Assembly (NCBI GenBank): GCA_945867445.1
Contig: CAMBID010000048.1
Coordinates: forward strand, 1 to 6,459
Origin: an uncultured Clostridia bacterium
Lineage (GTDB): Bacteria > Bacillota > Clostridia > Oscillospirales > Oscillospiraceae
Reading direction: 5' to 3'
Length of the DNA stretch: 6,459 bases
This document shows, in pieces, positions 5,853 to 6,459 of this stretch (position 1 is the first letter of the stretch; each line of letters opens with the position of its first letter). Made by a program: the position numbers and the translations under genes. The notes under the pieces are model-generated. The model saw nothing but the letters and a program-made list of their open reading frames with translations, made no database searches and had not been told where the DNA came from.

Positions 5853-6459
5853 ATGGAACGCAAAGACGGCCGGGCTTTCGATGAGCTGCGCCCGGTAAAG
5901 ATCACCACGGACTTTGTGAAGTTCGCCGAAGGGAGCTGCCTCATCGAGTGCGGCGACACCAAGGTCCTCTGCTGCGCCAGTGTGGAGGACAGGACCCCGC
6001 CCTACGTCCCGGAGGGGGAGGGCTGGGTCACGGCGGAGTACTCCATGCTGCCCCGGGCCAACCGGGAGCGCAGCAAGCGGGACATCGCCAAGCTGAAGCT
6101 CTCCGGGCGCAGCGCGGAGATCCAGCGCCTGGTGGGCCGGTCCCTCCGGGCCGCGGTGGACATGCGCCGCCTGGGCGAGCGTACCGTCACCATCGACTGT
6201 GACGTCCTGCAGGGTGACGGCGGCACCCGCACCGCCTCCATCACCGGGGGCTTCATCGCCCTGAGCCTGGCTTGCAAGAAGCTGGTGACGGATGGCATTC
6301 TGGCTGCCTCCCCCATTGTCCACAGCATCACGGCGGTCAGCGCCGGCATCGTGGAGGATGCGCTGCTGTTGGACCTCGCCTACCGCGAGGACAGCCGGGC
6401 TCAGGTGGACCTCAACTGCGTCATGAACGAGTGGGGGGCGATCGTGGAGGTCCAGGGCA
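5853..6459 (+). CDS. rph: Ribonuclease PH, 3' end cut off by window edge
   Basis: RNase PH is a phosphate-dependent 3'-5' exoribonuclease that trims tRNA precursors and other RNAs, working as a hexamer in the cytoplasm. The window holds 202 codons of an expected 240-260. Conserved blocks are clear: DGRAFDELRPVKIT (5-18), GSCLIECGDTKVLC (27-40), GWVTAEYSMLPRA (57-69), LSGRSAEIQRLVGRSLRA (83-100), the phosphate-site arginines R86 (SGR) and R126 (GGTRT), TIDCDVLQGDGGTRTASITG (113-132), and the metal-site region LDLAYREDSRAQVDLN with D180 and D186. The family usually has ADGGTRTA; here the first residue is Gly121, a mild change. All key residues so far are intact. The gene follows a 158-bp gap with hairpins. 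No convincing promoter is seen in that gap, so rph is probably read through from the operon promoter. Confidence 0.98.
   Translation, partial: MERKDGRAFDELRPVKITTDFVKFAEGSCLIECGDTKVLCCASVEDRTPPYVPEGEGWVTAEYSMLPRANRERSKRDIAKLKLSGRSAEIQRLVGRSLRAAVDMRRLGERTVTIDCDVLQGDGGTRTASITGGFIALSLACKKLVTDGILAASPIVHSITAVSAGIVEDALLLDLAYREDSRAQVDLNCVMNEWGAIVEVQG

Overview
The window is ordinary, gene-dense chromosomal DNA from a GC-rich member of the Firmicutes. The best guess is a Clostridia/Oscillospiraceae-type gut anaerobe (Oscillibacter, Flavonifractor or Dysosmobacter-like). The guess rests on three things: the gene order smc - ftsY - rph, strong AGGAGG-type ribosome binding sites, and a leftward sigma factor of a subfamily common in gut Clostridia. 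The genus is inference; I could not run a search.

Layout. Positions 1-538 (minus strand) hold most of an ECF-like sigma-70 family sigma factor gene that runs off the left edge. Positions 539-753 are a divergent control region with one good sigma-A-type promoter facing each way, each with a 17-bp spacer. From 754 to the right edge everything reads rightward: smc (754-4320, chromosome condensin ATPase, GTG start), a 72-aa membrane protein with a zinc ribbon (4369-4587), ftsY (4618-5490, SRP receptor GTPase), a 63-aa two-helix membrane protein (5503-5694, GTG start), a 158-bp non-coding stretch full of inverted repeats (5695-5852), and the first 202 codons of rph (RNase PH, 5853 to the edge).

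The rightward genes are separated by 48, 30, 12 and 158 bp. The first four look like one operon driven from the promoter at 686-714. The operon joins chromosome organisation (Smc), membrane protein targeting (FtsY) and RNA 3'-end processing (RNase PH), a housekeeping grouping seen in related Firmicutes. The two small membrane proteins are of unknown function.

I see no mobile element, CRISPR array, tRNA or rRNA, and no sign of a new multi-gene system. The parts most worth a second look are the hairpin-rich stretch before rph, the two uncharacterised small membrane proteins inserted in the core operon, and the very alanine-rich first arm of the Smc coiled coil.
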